A stretch of DNA of 64,000 nt from Rhytidiadelphus loreus (taxonomy: Eukaryota; Streptophyta; Bryopsida; Hypnales; Hylocomiaceae), in the NCBI GenBank assembly GCA_947034895.1, contig OX344762.1, forward strand, positions 46,603,087 to 46,667,086, given 5' to 3'. Both the position numbers and the translations under genes were made by a program. Shown piece by piece: positions 9,711 to 20,000 of the stretch (positions are counted from its first letter, which is position 1; every line of letters begins with the position of its first letter). The notes under the pieces were generated by a model. The model had not been told where the DNA came from. It saw nothing but the letters and a program-made list of their open reading frames with translations, and searched no databases.

Positions 9711-12030
9711 TACAATTCAAAGCTTCATTACCCTCTAGAATTGCAATGATAGAATATAATATGATAGAATGCTCCTTGTCCTTTCCACTTGCACCCTTCA
9801 CCCAATTTTTCATGTTGTAACATAGCGTTACTCTTTGGATTTTTAGAATAAAAAAAGTATAATTGGATTGTTAAAACTTCCTTGCAATTCTCATATGCTT
9901 GAACATTTTGAATCAACTTCAAAAAAATAAAATAAAAAATTGTAATTTAGAAGGCATTGCTCTAAGCAACAAATGAGGGGGGAAGATCTTTCTCAATCAT
10001 TACCATTGACATGGATGAATGAATTTTTTTAATTTTCATTGAACTCAATTGAAAGCATTAAGTCCTGTACATTGTCCTAAAATTAGACGTCAAAGCTTTC
10101 ATTACAAGGTTCACTCCTTAAAATCCCTTGTAGTCTAGAGAGAGAGAAATGCAAATATGGAGCTTTTAAAGGCAAAGTACATTATGCCCTATGTTAAATT
10201 TAGATAGAAGATCTTCATTTTTGGAAGTCTTCCTTTTCTTTCCATCTTTCCATGAATTAGATTAGAACCTTACACCACTATCATAACGCACCAATTGCCT
10301 TTGGATGCTTGTCATGTCTTTGGAAACCAAACAAAATTTCATTTTCTCAATATGCTTAGATGTAGCTTTGCTAAGAAGGTCTTGAAATCATCATTAGACG
10401 TTTTCTAGGGACATTCAAGGGTTGTTTTAGGCCTATTTTCTATTTTGAAAACTAGACACTATTGGCTAGAATAAAGAATAATTTTAAAAATTACTTAAAA
10501 AAAGAATGCTTTCAAAAATTATTATTATTATCTAACGTAGTAGAGCGACTACCACATTGGACTATTGTTGTGGCCAAGTTTTTATAGTGTGGAAACTCCA
10601 AAGAACTCCGAGAAACTTGCAGTCTTGTTGAGCAAGTGAATCTCATCTAATTTGTAATCTACTCAATGAATGCCAAAACTCATAAGGATTGATTGATTGT
10701 GTGTGCTTGAAGGTCTCTTGATTCCAACAGCTAATGCAAAATTTATAGAATTTGATCATAGATGGCAACCAAAGAGTTCCACCGCTCCCAATAAGATTGT
10801 TCATCCTCTAATTGGAACACCATAATCCTAAATTTTTGAACATTGGTGCCCACCCCATCTAGCTTGAAAGCCCAAAATTATTTTGTCCAATGTAGAATTC
10901 CACAAGAATTTTTCTTGCATTTATTCTGGACAAATGATATCACACAATTAGGATTTCCAACTTGATTATGTGATTTTACCTGCATATTTGGTAACTATGA
11001 GGTTTTTATGTATTTTCAAATCTATTTGTCCAAATGATTCTTTAATGTTTCTTTAAGAAATTCTATTAGAAGAAGAATGAGGCTTAAGGAGGGCCGCCAA
11101 TTTCCAAACAACATAGAACACTAACCGCCCCCTCCCCCAAATAACTTGCAAGGCCTAAATTGCATTGGACAGTTTAGTTAAATAATTAAAAAATTTGTTT
11201 TAAATGGAAAAAAAACTTTCTTTCCAAATGAATGAGAAGTTTGAAAAGTCAAAAATCTAATGTAGCATGGACATTGCCACATCAAATTATAGTATTTTAT
11301 TAATTATTTTAAAATAAAAAAATTAAATTTTTTTTTTTAAATAATATTTTGGCTAGCATAGTAGCATTGTGTTGGTTCATAGTCTTGAAACATCCCTCTT
11401 GTGGTATCTTATTTCTTCTAATACTTTCCTTTACATGTAAGCCTTTAAGCCATCAATAACTCCTTGGGTGTATATAACCCTTAAATAACATTTGAAGTCT
11501 TGGGAACTAGTTGCCCAAACTTAGATTTCTAAATCTTTTTTAATTGGACATCATGTAGCTTTTTCAAATGACCAATCAATGAGAACTTCCGCCCGCCTCA
11601 AGCCTATGGACAACCTCAAAACTATTATTCAATTTTTTTTAATAAACTTACTAATGCAAAAATTACAAATTCAAATTGAGATTTGAAACCCAAGATTTAG
11701 ATTGATAGATACATCTTGTGAAGACAAAGAAAATGATACCAAGGAATTTCACATATAGTCAAATAATGGAATAATTTTCCTAAAAATTCTTTGAAAACCA
11801 AACCCTAAGGTTGGATTTGTGATTTAAGAATTAAGTGCCTTGAAGTAAGAGCCTTGAAGTATGTAATTGAAAAATGAAGTTATGTTAAAAAATGTTGCAT
11901 ACTAGTATTAAATGTGCTATCCCAAATGAACAATAACATTTTTCAAGAACTTCAAAAAAATTAAAGAATACTTTGTAAAACCCTCTCCATTTTTGAAGGG
12001 ATGACATTAGAAGAGATTTCAGGATTTTGA
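9711..12030. other. AT-rich intergenic DNA
   Basis: No gene, RNA or clear repeat structure could be supported. The tract is AT-rich with short homopolymers. Confidence 0.55.
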
Positions 12031-12034
12031 GGGC

Positions 12035-12305
12035 TGTTTGAGGGCTGTTCTTGGCGTTGTTCCCCCAGCAGTGAAAAAACGTCGCTGTCAGATTTTATTT
12101 TTTTTGAAAAAATAAAAAAATAAAAAAATAAATTTAAGTCCTTTAAATGAGAAACAAAGTTAAAATTTTTATTTTTTTATTTTTTTATTTTTCGAAAAAT
12201 CTGACCTGGCCGTCTCTCGGCTAGGTCAGCACAGGCCGGAAACAACGGATTTCGGTGGTTCTCGGGGGGGTCGAGTTGGGAACTCGCAGCCCTTCCCGAG
12301 AGCCA
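12035..12305. repeat. Foldback element with A/T core and GC-rich shoulders
   Basis: GTCAGATTTTATTTTTTTTG followed by repeated AATAAAA (about 12087-12133) is the approximate reverse complement of the TTATTTTT run that ends in TCGAAAAATCTGAC (about 12160-12205). GC-rich flanks (GGCGTTGTTCCCCCAGCAG on the left; CCGTCTCTCGGCTAGGTCAG on the right) stand out from the AT-rich surroundings. This is probably a small transposon remnant. Confidence 0.5.
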
Positions 12306-12608
12306 AAACACATGTAATGAATTGCCAAAATTTATGACATTATTCATTTGAAACTTGAAAATTTTAAAATGTTTATCTTGTCAAATATATGTTGTAGTGA
12401 TTGATGTCAATTTCTCAGTTTTCGAATTCAACAAGTGAAAATCTACAAGAACATATTTTTATTTAGTGAAAATTAGTTTCTCTGTAAATTAGATGAATTA
12501 ATATTTTCATCCAAGCTTCAATAAATAAAAATATATATATATAAATAACGCTTTGAATTCTCTTAATAACACTATGTTCACATTTACAAATCATAGCCAC
12601 TATTCAAT

Positions 12609-13113
12609 TAAGGTAAACTAGCCTATGACAGGCTTACATCAATCTATGACAGATTTTTATTAATAAATGAGATGAAGAGTTTATTAGGTTGGTTAAGTGG
12701 CCGAAATCAATGCCTTCGGTGATGGTGATAGAGTTATTAGTGACTGTTTTAAGACCACCTACTTTTCTAGTGTAAAATCATTACAAGAACTAAGTTTTAC
12801 ATTCTTTTATGTTATGGCCATGTTAGGGAAAACTGTGACCATGTCAGGGAATTTTGAGACTGTTATAGGTGGTTAGATGGCCATTATGGATACATGCTAT
12901 GGGGATCTTGGAGTAGTGTACAAGCTGTTTTAGGCCAATTGGGCTGCACGCTTCAAAAATTCATAAAATATTCATTTTTTGTCCAAAAAATAAAATTTCA
13001 ATTGCTCTCTACAATCCACATGCTTATCTTTTACTGGTAAAAAATTTAATTTTTTTCAAAAACGAAATCATGGCAAACCAGCCATTCTGCCTATCATAGG
13101 CTGGTTTACCTTA
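12609..13113. repeat. Approx. 500-bp element with terminal inverted repeats
   Basis: TAAGGTAAACTAGCCTATGA at 12609 is matched in inverse by CCTATCATAGGCTGGTTTAC ending in CTTA near 13113, one or two mismatches apart. The interior has no coding potential. No convincing target duplication was found. Confidence 0.6.
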
Positions 13114-14940
13114 GGTTCAAGCAGAAACAATGTTAAGATCTAATTCAACTACAGACATCAAGATTATACCCAACCTAAACACATTAATCAAATCATGAGT
13201 TGAAGCAAAGCCAGAAGAACTACAATTAATAAAATGCAAAACCAAACTACACACAAGCCAACAACCATAACTAATCTAGCAACTAAGTAGCCAAATCTAC
13301 AAGAACACATTCAAAAACAACTTACAAACACATATAAGAAACAAAGTTATATACTGGATTTGTTTCAAGAACAATCACTAGATTAATGCAGGGGTGATTG
13401 TAAGAAAGATCGGTACAATTTTACCTCACATTTAGAGCGATGAAGTTGTCATCCGCTATAACTTTTGAAAGATGAACCATATGAAATTAAGTTTTTCAAT
13501 TGGATATGATTAATTTGATTGGAATCATATCCTTTATTTTTCAAAACTTAAAAATAATTATTTTATATTTAAAAGTCAATGATATAGAGTTGAAAGTTGT
13601 GTGGTCTATTTCAACAATAGACAGGCATGCATCTATTAAGGGGCATCTAAAATACATTATTTATGTTTTCTACATTTGAGCAAACATGGCTCCCTTGCAT
13701 GCACACTTTTGAGCATTGAAGATGGTTTTGACTTTATTTTTTTTGTGAAATTTGATCACCATCAAGGTATGAAGTCTTCAAACATGGCCAATTTTTGATT
13801 TTTTTTTCATGATTTTTATTAGTAGTAATTTATACCATGTTGAATTTATTTTTTTTAACAATTTTTTTTCTTCCACATAGTCTTATTTCAATACCTATAA
13901 GTAGTCCATAGTACTTGCAAGAGTACTTTTAGCTATTGATTTTTTCCTAGTCACCTCATAATTCATAATAAACATACCAAATAATCATACACAATACCAA
14001 GTACCACTCTAAACATCCAAAATGAAACAAAACACATAATTATAAAATATAAATGTGTGCATGTTTATGCATACAAAAAATATATATTTGCACACGTACA
14101 CACATGTATATGCATATACATGAATATGAATGCATAGATATTTAAATATATTTATGAATTATTTAAATTATTTAAAAAATATATGTATATGTATATATAT
14201 ACATATACATATATACATACAAATACAACATAAAAAGTAACATAATAACAAATAAATAAACAAAAAATGAGTCAACCCACAAACTCTAGCACAATATTAA
14301 AAAAACTCCCACAACTTAATGGAAGGAATTTCAAAGGGATTGAACTTGGAGCAGCATATATGCAAATATCAATTTCTTATACCACTTCTTGCCAATATAC
14401 CTTTAGTTAACTAAATAAGATGACCAATCACTTAATAAAACACACATTATTAGACACGGATACTATTTACTGAATACAAGCCCATGTAGTTGGAGCTATT
14501 TTTGAAAGAAGTCATCAAGGATGACACCGGCTACTTAACCCTAGAAGGGTTTGAAAGCCTTTTGTGGCTAATTATATAGTATACTATGAATTTGCCAATT
14601 TGGTGATATTTGATAAAAAAAACTTTGACCAAATATTTTTGAATACAAAGTAAATTAATGATCATAATAGTACATAAATGACAATCGGTATCACAATTCA
14701 TACATTAAACCACAATTGAAGAGTTATACGATTAAATATAGGTCATGAAGAGGGACACCAAAGGCCTTTCCAGGGTTAACAACTTTATAACCTCCATTAT
14801 AATAGAACTATCGCCAACAACAAACTTTTAAATTCACGTTGGTCATACAACTAGAGTAAGTTACTCTAACTTCTCCTTGAGTTCTTACTGAGCAAAGGAA
14901 AAGAAAACACAACAATTGAAACTAAAAATTGAATTGAATT
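13114..14940. other. AT-rich intergenic DNA with a palindromic TA/CA-rich stretch
   Basis: There is no gene. Around 14095-14220 alternating TATG/CATA repeats form a palindrome-rich microsatellite-like tract (ATATGTATATGTATATATAT and its inverse). Confidence 0.55.
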
Positions 14941-14946
14941 GGCAAT

Positions 14947-15660
14947 AGGGGTAGTCACACCTTCTTCACTTTGCACTTGGAGAATGGAAAATGCACTAGT
15001 AGAAAGCCTTGTTTAATTAGATGTTCCAGCGTCAAAGTTGACGGATTTTCTTAAGCATCCAATGTAACATCTTCATGTGTTTATGTCAACAATGACATCT
15101 AATGTAGCATAAAGATGTTAAATTGGATGTCATTGTTGACATAAACACATGAAGATGTTACATTGGATGTCATTGTTGACATAAACACATGAAGATGTTA
15201 CATTGGATGCTTAAGAAAATCCATCAACTTTAATGCAAGAACATCCAATTAAACAAGGCTTTCTTCCAGTGATGGAAATATAGTGGCTTAAGGTTGGCTT
15301 CATATTGGTAGAATATACTTAGTTGGATATATCTTTTGCACTCCTACTCTTCACTTCCGAAGGTAAAGATTGGAAGTGTGAAAGATATATCCAACTAAGA
15401 ATATTCCTTTGTGCTCTACACTTTTACCTTTCCATTGCCACTTTTACCTTCATTGTTGTATATTTCCCTCCAACCTTGCATCTAATCTTAGGTTTAGGTA
15501 GGCAGATTCTCCATTTTTTTCATTCTCCACTCTCAACACATCTTTTAGGGGGGTCATACCTTCTTCACCTACTGTGGCTTCCTATTGGCTCCTCCAAACC
15601 CTCACCAACTTCTCATTCTCCATTCTCCAAGTGCAAAGTGAAGAAGGTGTGACTACCCCT
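14947..15660. mobile_element. 714-bp TIR element, carrying a nested MITE
   Basis: The first 41 bases (14947-14987, AGGGGTAGTCACACCTTCTT onward) are exactly the reverse complement of the last 41 (15620-15660). Both sides are flanked by AAT (14944-14946 and 15661-15663), which fits a 3-bp target duplication. A second internal hairpin (15311-15336 with 15381-15406, 25 of 26 pairs) lies inside. Open frames at 15323-15652 and on the opposite strand belong to the element and show no domain. Confidence 0.75.
14994..15271. mobile_element. 278-bp CACTA-type MITE nested in the larger element
   Basis: The ends are CACTAGTAGAAAGCCTTGTT and, in inverse, CACTGGAAGAAAGCCTTGTT. The inverted arms extend over about 110 bases with few mismatches. 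Flanking ATG at 14991-14993 and 15272-15274 is the 3-bp target duplication expected of CACTA elements. The centre holds direct repeats of the arm tip (TGTTGACATAAACACATGAA twice). Confidence 0.85.
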
Positions 15661-16450
15661 AATGTGCATTGCCATGCTATATGAAGGTCCAACGAAACCC
15701 AGAAACAGCGAGCTTCCAAAAAACTTGTTGACAAAACCCACTCCTTTGCTGCCCGAGAGTCAAAGAGCAGCCTCACTTTCTGACACCACATCATCATAAG
15801 GTACAGAGCACAGACAGACTGATACTGTAGTGAGCTTGCAAGAGCAACTCCAGCAGCGTTGAACTCGGCCAAGTGGGGACAACTGTGCTCTTGAACACAC
15901 GAGCAAGACCTCGTCAATAGGTCGGTCCTCTCCAACCAAAATTTGCACTAAGGCAAGAAGGTCTTTAAATTGTCTGTAATACACACACTCAGCGGACATT
16001 TCAATTGACACGCTAGCTTGAGTATATATATACTTCAAGCACTCTGATTCCAAATATGAATTTAAGATTTTCCAAATTTTATCATAGATATATGATAACC
16101 AAAGGCATAACATTCAATAACTTTCATGATGACTCTGCTCATCACCTAATAATAAAGTAGTAGGGCCGGACCGTTCCGATGTGGGGAATACAATAAGTGG
16201 TAGCACTAAATATATGAAAGTTGGCCAAGGAAACTGTAGTGGACGTAGACCCTGTCAAAGAAAAAATAAAATAGGATATAAAACGAGCTTCGAGGTTGAC
16301 AAGAGTCCTCCGACAACCTGCCTGCCTGCAGACGCTCTCTAAATTAATCAATCAACCTCTCTAACTTTTGTAATATTGGCAGGCAGTCCCGGGACTTAGA
16401 GAGATTCTACCTGAGTGTACGACAGCTCTCTGTCATCCATCGGACACTTA
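15661..16450. other. Intergenic sequence of near-balanced composition
   Basis: The sequence becomes less AT-rich towards the transcribed region downstream. Minus-strand frames at 15582-16351 show no recognised domain. Confidence 0.4.
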
Positions 16451-16599
16451 GTGTCGGCACCGACGGAACAGGTCTAAGGGTTAAGATTCATGCCGCAGCG
16501 ACGACGACTGAAGCCCAAGCTTGTTTTTAAACGCTACTGCCAGCATTGCTCTTTAATTTGTTATGCCGCCCCTCACCTCCTGGTCGACAATTCTCTTGA

Positions 16600-18510
16600 A
16601 TCCCTGCGTGACAGGCTTCCCAGGCGCTGGAGAAAAAAGTGAAGATCGACTTCACAGGGGACGAGCGAGCGATTGGAGAAGCAGCTGATCGAGAGTTTTC
16701 CAATTCAGGTACTGCAGGTGGCCATGGCAGTTGCTGTTCGTGATCTCGTGGAATTCTTTAGAGCCTTATAGAGTCATTGTGATTGATGTGTGGAGGATTT
16801 CATTCTCAGTCCAATTTCGGTAACCTGCTCACGTAGTTTGGCTTCGGAATGGACATCGTGGCGATCATATAGCAGCTTCACTTCAATCTGATTTTTTTTG
16901 TAATGATCAAATGATATTAGCAGAATTTTGTGGCGTTTCTCAATCTTTCTCACCTCCGGACAAGTTTAATTTATTGTCTTGTTTCAATCTGCCATGACGG
17001 TAGTTGCTATGTAGTGTTACTCTATTTCTTGCTTCATGATGTCGGTTTTACATGTGGTCGTTGACGTAGGCGATGCTCCTTTGAGATTTGTAGAGATGCT
17101 TTGCAACTTCATTATACAAGTGTGGTAGATGTTTGATATGCCTCTTGTGATGTGCAGACTATGGCTATGACCATGCCGGAGCTTGGCATTCACCAACTTG
17201 GAGGTAATGACGGATTCGAGAACTTCCAGAGCCGTCCAACCTCTCATGAGGTAAGGCGCCACGTTTCCTAGATGATTGCTGATATGGGCAATTTCGTAAA
17301 AATGGCGGTATTCCATTGGCATTTGTACATGAAGGAAAAGAAACTGAAGTGTACTGAGGCATCTATTCATCTCATATCAAGCATCCATTGTATCCCATGC
17401 TTGCCCCAAATCACTACTCATTTACGAATGGTATCACCCCACCATCGTGTCTACAAGATCTCATGCCCTAGCTGATCCCATGAACCGCCATTTTAACGAA
17501 ATTGGCCATTGATGTTATATCCTTTTGTATGACTTGTACATGTACATGATTATTTCTAGCCGAATATTTGCGTCTCCTGTGCTTTGAGAGTTTCGATAGA
17601 TGGCCTTGAGCAGTTATTGAGTAGCCTGTTTATATGTTAGCAATGGCAGGGAATGTACTAGTTCATGTCTTCAAGTTGCAAATCGTAATATGATTTCTGT
17701 TCCTGAGTGGTTGCATAGATTGTTTTGTAACCACATGAAATTTGTGAAAGGGGAGATTGACTCTGATGAAGAGGAGCGGATTGTGGAACCACAAGCAGAG
17801 GAGGATGTTTGCAATTCTGGTGACTTGAGGAACCGCAAGATGAAGTCCTCTCGTCCAGGTTAGTGGAGTGTCTGAGTTCAGTTATTTTGTTGTTTTCTCT
17901 TTTGAGGAAGTACCAAGCTGGAAGTATTGGCATTTACTTGTTGCTCACTAGCAGAGGAGGATGTTCGCTGTCCAAGCGAGCTCGGGAACGGCAAGGAGAA
18001 GTCCTCTCGTTCAGGTTAGTTCAGTTGTGCTGTTTCGTCAGTGTTGTCTCTTTTTTGGAAGTACAAGCTGGCAGTAGTGGCACTTGTGTCTCGTTCCTAC
18101 GTTTCATCCCTTAGTGGCCAACTGAAAGTAGAGATTCTACTTTGGATGCCAATATTGATAATTGCCTTTCCTACCATATTTCTCTTGTAGGCCTTTCCAC
18201 AGTTGGGCAAGAATGTAGGGCAAGAAGGTATCTTTATATGGAATTTCTACCGTATTTGCCCGCAACCTTCTCATTCTCATTATTAAGAATAGAATGATTC
18301 AAATTTAATTTTCAAAAGAATTTTTTTTAGCTGTAAATTATTTTATATCCTGCACATTTATTGAATTGCATCCTATGTTTTTCGAAAACTGTCGGCAGTA
18401 TTTTGGTTCTTTTTTTCTGTTTTGGTGAGTTCTGTTGCGGTGACTTGCAGGCAGGGAACTGGATGGCGGAGTCAAACTACGTGACTTACTTCGATTCAGC
18501 ATTGACAAGG
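16600..18510 (+). other. Probable 5' exons upstream of paralogue 2
   Basis: GC content rises and several exon-like blocks end in good donors. They are about 16600-16708 (donor AATTCAG/gtactg), 17159-17250 (acceptor gtgcag, ATG at 17161 reading MAMTMPELGIHQLGG, donor GAG/gtaagg), about 17650-17860 (frame containing WLHRLFCNHMKFVKGEIDSD, donor CCAG/gttagt), about 17954-18016 (donor TCAG/gttagt), 18191-18227 (gtag/GCCTTTCC...GAAG/gtatct) and 18451-18509 (gcag/GCAGGG...ACAAG/gtactc). The last two join in frame, without a stop, to the sequence at 18664 and on into the paralogue's ATG. I could not find one frame that runs through all blocks. They may be UTR exons, alternative N-termini or exons of a separate, partly degraded gene. 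Confidence 0.4.
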
Positions 18511-18708
18511 TACTCACGTTCTGTTTAAGTGCCTCGATCCTCTCGTGGCATAAAGTTGCAGCATCTTTTCCAGAATCGTACTGCCGATGGCCAGAATCTG
18601 AACAGTATAAATTCCATATTAATCATGTATATTAATTTCCAACCACCTTCATTTCTCTTGCAGGCTCTCGTTTACGGGTTAACGATATATCCATTGTTAG
18701 TGGAAAAC

Positions 18709-19638
18709 ATGGCCGTAGGATGTGTTGGGGAAGTGATTCGTTTGGTTATTGTCCTTCTTTTAGTCCTCTGTTCTCGTTCCTTTCCCGGGGAGTTATTCCA
18801 ACATGTGGACTCGAAGGATCTCCACCAGAAGATCTCGGAGATGAGGATTGCGGAGACCCCGCTGCACAGCGTCCGGTCGGTTGCTCACAACGGTACTCGG
18901 GTATTGAAACTGGCTCGGCACGATTTCCTCCTCCTTCGCACTGCTGGCGACAAATGGTACAAGGCCGAGAAGCTTGGGCCAAATTCTGGGCAGGCCGGCA
19001 TCCACATCTACCCAGTAACTGGACCTGGAGCTGAAACCATTCGATTTCGATCGAGCATCTCGGTGGACTTTAGTTTAGCACAGGCTCTTGCTATTCTGAC
19101 GGACCACGAACTTGACTACAGTTTGTGGGGTGAGAACTGTTGGAAGTATGCGCATTCCCGAGCAGAGGCTATACTGAATTCCAGCATGATTGAGATTCCA
19201 TCCGCGGCCGATGACAATGAGCTAAATGAACTCAAGAAGGAGCTTGAGAATCTCATGGACGCTCGGCGTCGCATGCCGAACGAAGTTGTGGATATCGTCC
19301 AACCTTGGAATTTAGTATGGGTGGTCCTCGTATGCTTCACAGGAGTTTTCTTTCATTTTTGGCTTGGTTTCGGCAAGAATATGGTGACGCGACCTTCGTT
19401 CATTTACGAGCTGGGGGCCTTCTACTCTATGTCGTTCGTCCTTGAGTTCATGGGTTATCCAAATCCTATGTTCTTGACCTACGATTTGACGTGGCTGGCT
19501 ACAACATATCGCTGGCACTTCAACTTTCTCTCTTTCTTGGGCTACTACGTCGGCTGGACTCTCTCTGTGCACGACTCTGGTTTCAACTTGGAGTTGGAGA
19601 AGCCTTCTGAGGACCCGGTACAGCTCCTTCTCACTTGA
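18709..19638 (+). CDS. Secreted/membrane protein with LRAT/NlpC-like His...NCW signature, paralogue 2 (complete)
   Basis: The 309-codon frame starts at the ATG in GAAAACATGGCCGTAGG, which places a clean signal peptide at residues 1-27 (VIRLVIVLLLVLCSRSFPG). The frame is also open 60 codons further upstream, but an acceptor (ctcttgcag) at 18663 shows that part is partly intron. His71 (LARHDFLLLR) and Cys144 (GENCWKYAHS) are placed like the catalytic pair of permuted papain-fold proteins (LRAT, NlpC/P60-like), with a tryptophan-rich segment between them. A charged helix at about 165-195 is followed by hydrophobic segments at about 202-220, 232-248 and 269-286. The C-terminus is acidic. The topology suggests a luminal or extracellular domain tethered to membrane. 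The paralogue is at 2-889 and the 3' UTR is shared. No biochemical function is established by sequence alone. Confidence 0.8.
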   Translation: MAVGCVGEVIRLVIVLLLVLCSRSFPGELFQHVDSKDLHQKISEMRIAETPLHSVRSVAHNGTRVLKLARHDFLLLRTAGDKWYKAEKLGPNSGQAGIHIYPVTGPGAETIRFRSSISVDFSLAQALAILTDHELDYSLWGENCWKYAHSRAEAILNSSMIEIPSAADDNELNELKKELENLMDARRRMPNEVVDIVQPWNLVWVVLVCFTGVFFHFWLGFGKNMVTRPSFIYELGAFYSMSFVLEFMGYPNPMFLTYDLTWLATTYRWHFNFLSFLGYYVGWTLSVHDSGFNLELEKPSEDPVQLLLT

Positions 19639-20000
19639 GCTAGATTTCATTCTGCTTGATTCATGTCGACTAGCTTCTGGCAGATTGTAGGCTAGCTTTT
19701 AAGGTTGCAGGTAATAATTAAGTTCAGCCTTGTCCTGATCTAGCTAGATTTGGTTGCTGCGGTGCAGTTTCTCAGGACGGCAGTCTCGGGAAGAGAGGAT
19801 CTTGAAATCTACTATCAAGACGATTCAATTGAGTATCAGCGGGTAGACATTGGCGTCTTATACCGTTCGGTTATCAAATTGGTGATGACCTTCGAACAAA
19901 TGTTAGGGTAATTCCTGTGGCGTTATATGGCTTCGTTTTTCGGTTTGCTGGGGCCTCTTGGTTTTTTGGCATGGCTTGGCTGGCGGGAAAGGATGAGATT
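19639..20000 (+). other. 3' UTR/downstream part of the duplicated block (copy 2)
   Basis: The sequence is the counterpart of 890-1270, including GCTAGATTTCATTCTGCTTG and GATGACCTTCGAACAAATGT, with small indels. Homology fades after about 19910. Confidence 0.6.

Noticed and set aside
14095..14220. TA/TG-rich palindrome as a possible origin or centromeric signal
   Set aside because: A simple alternating dinucleotide tract of this length is common in AT-rich plant DNA and no higher-order structure supports a special role.
15323..15935. Frames of 109-117 codons on both strands
   Set aside because: Mostly within the TIR element and its hairpin; no domain and no splice support.
18746..19650. Minus-strand frames opposite paralogue 2, and 44-1054 opposite paralogue 1
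   Set aside because: Shadows of the plus-strand coding sequence; they appear in both copies only because the coding strand is conserved.
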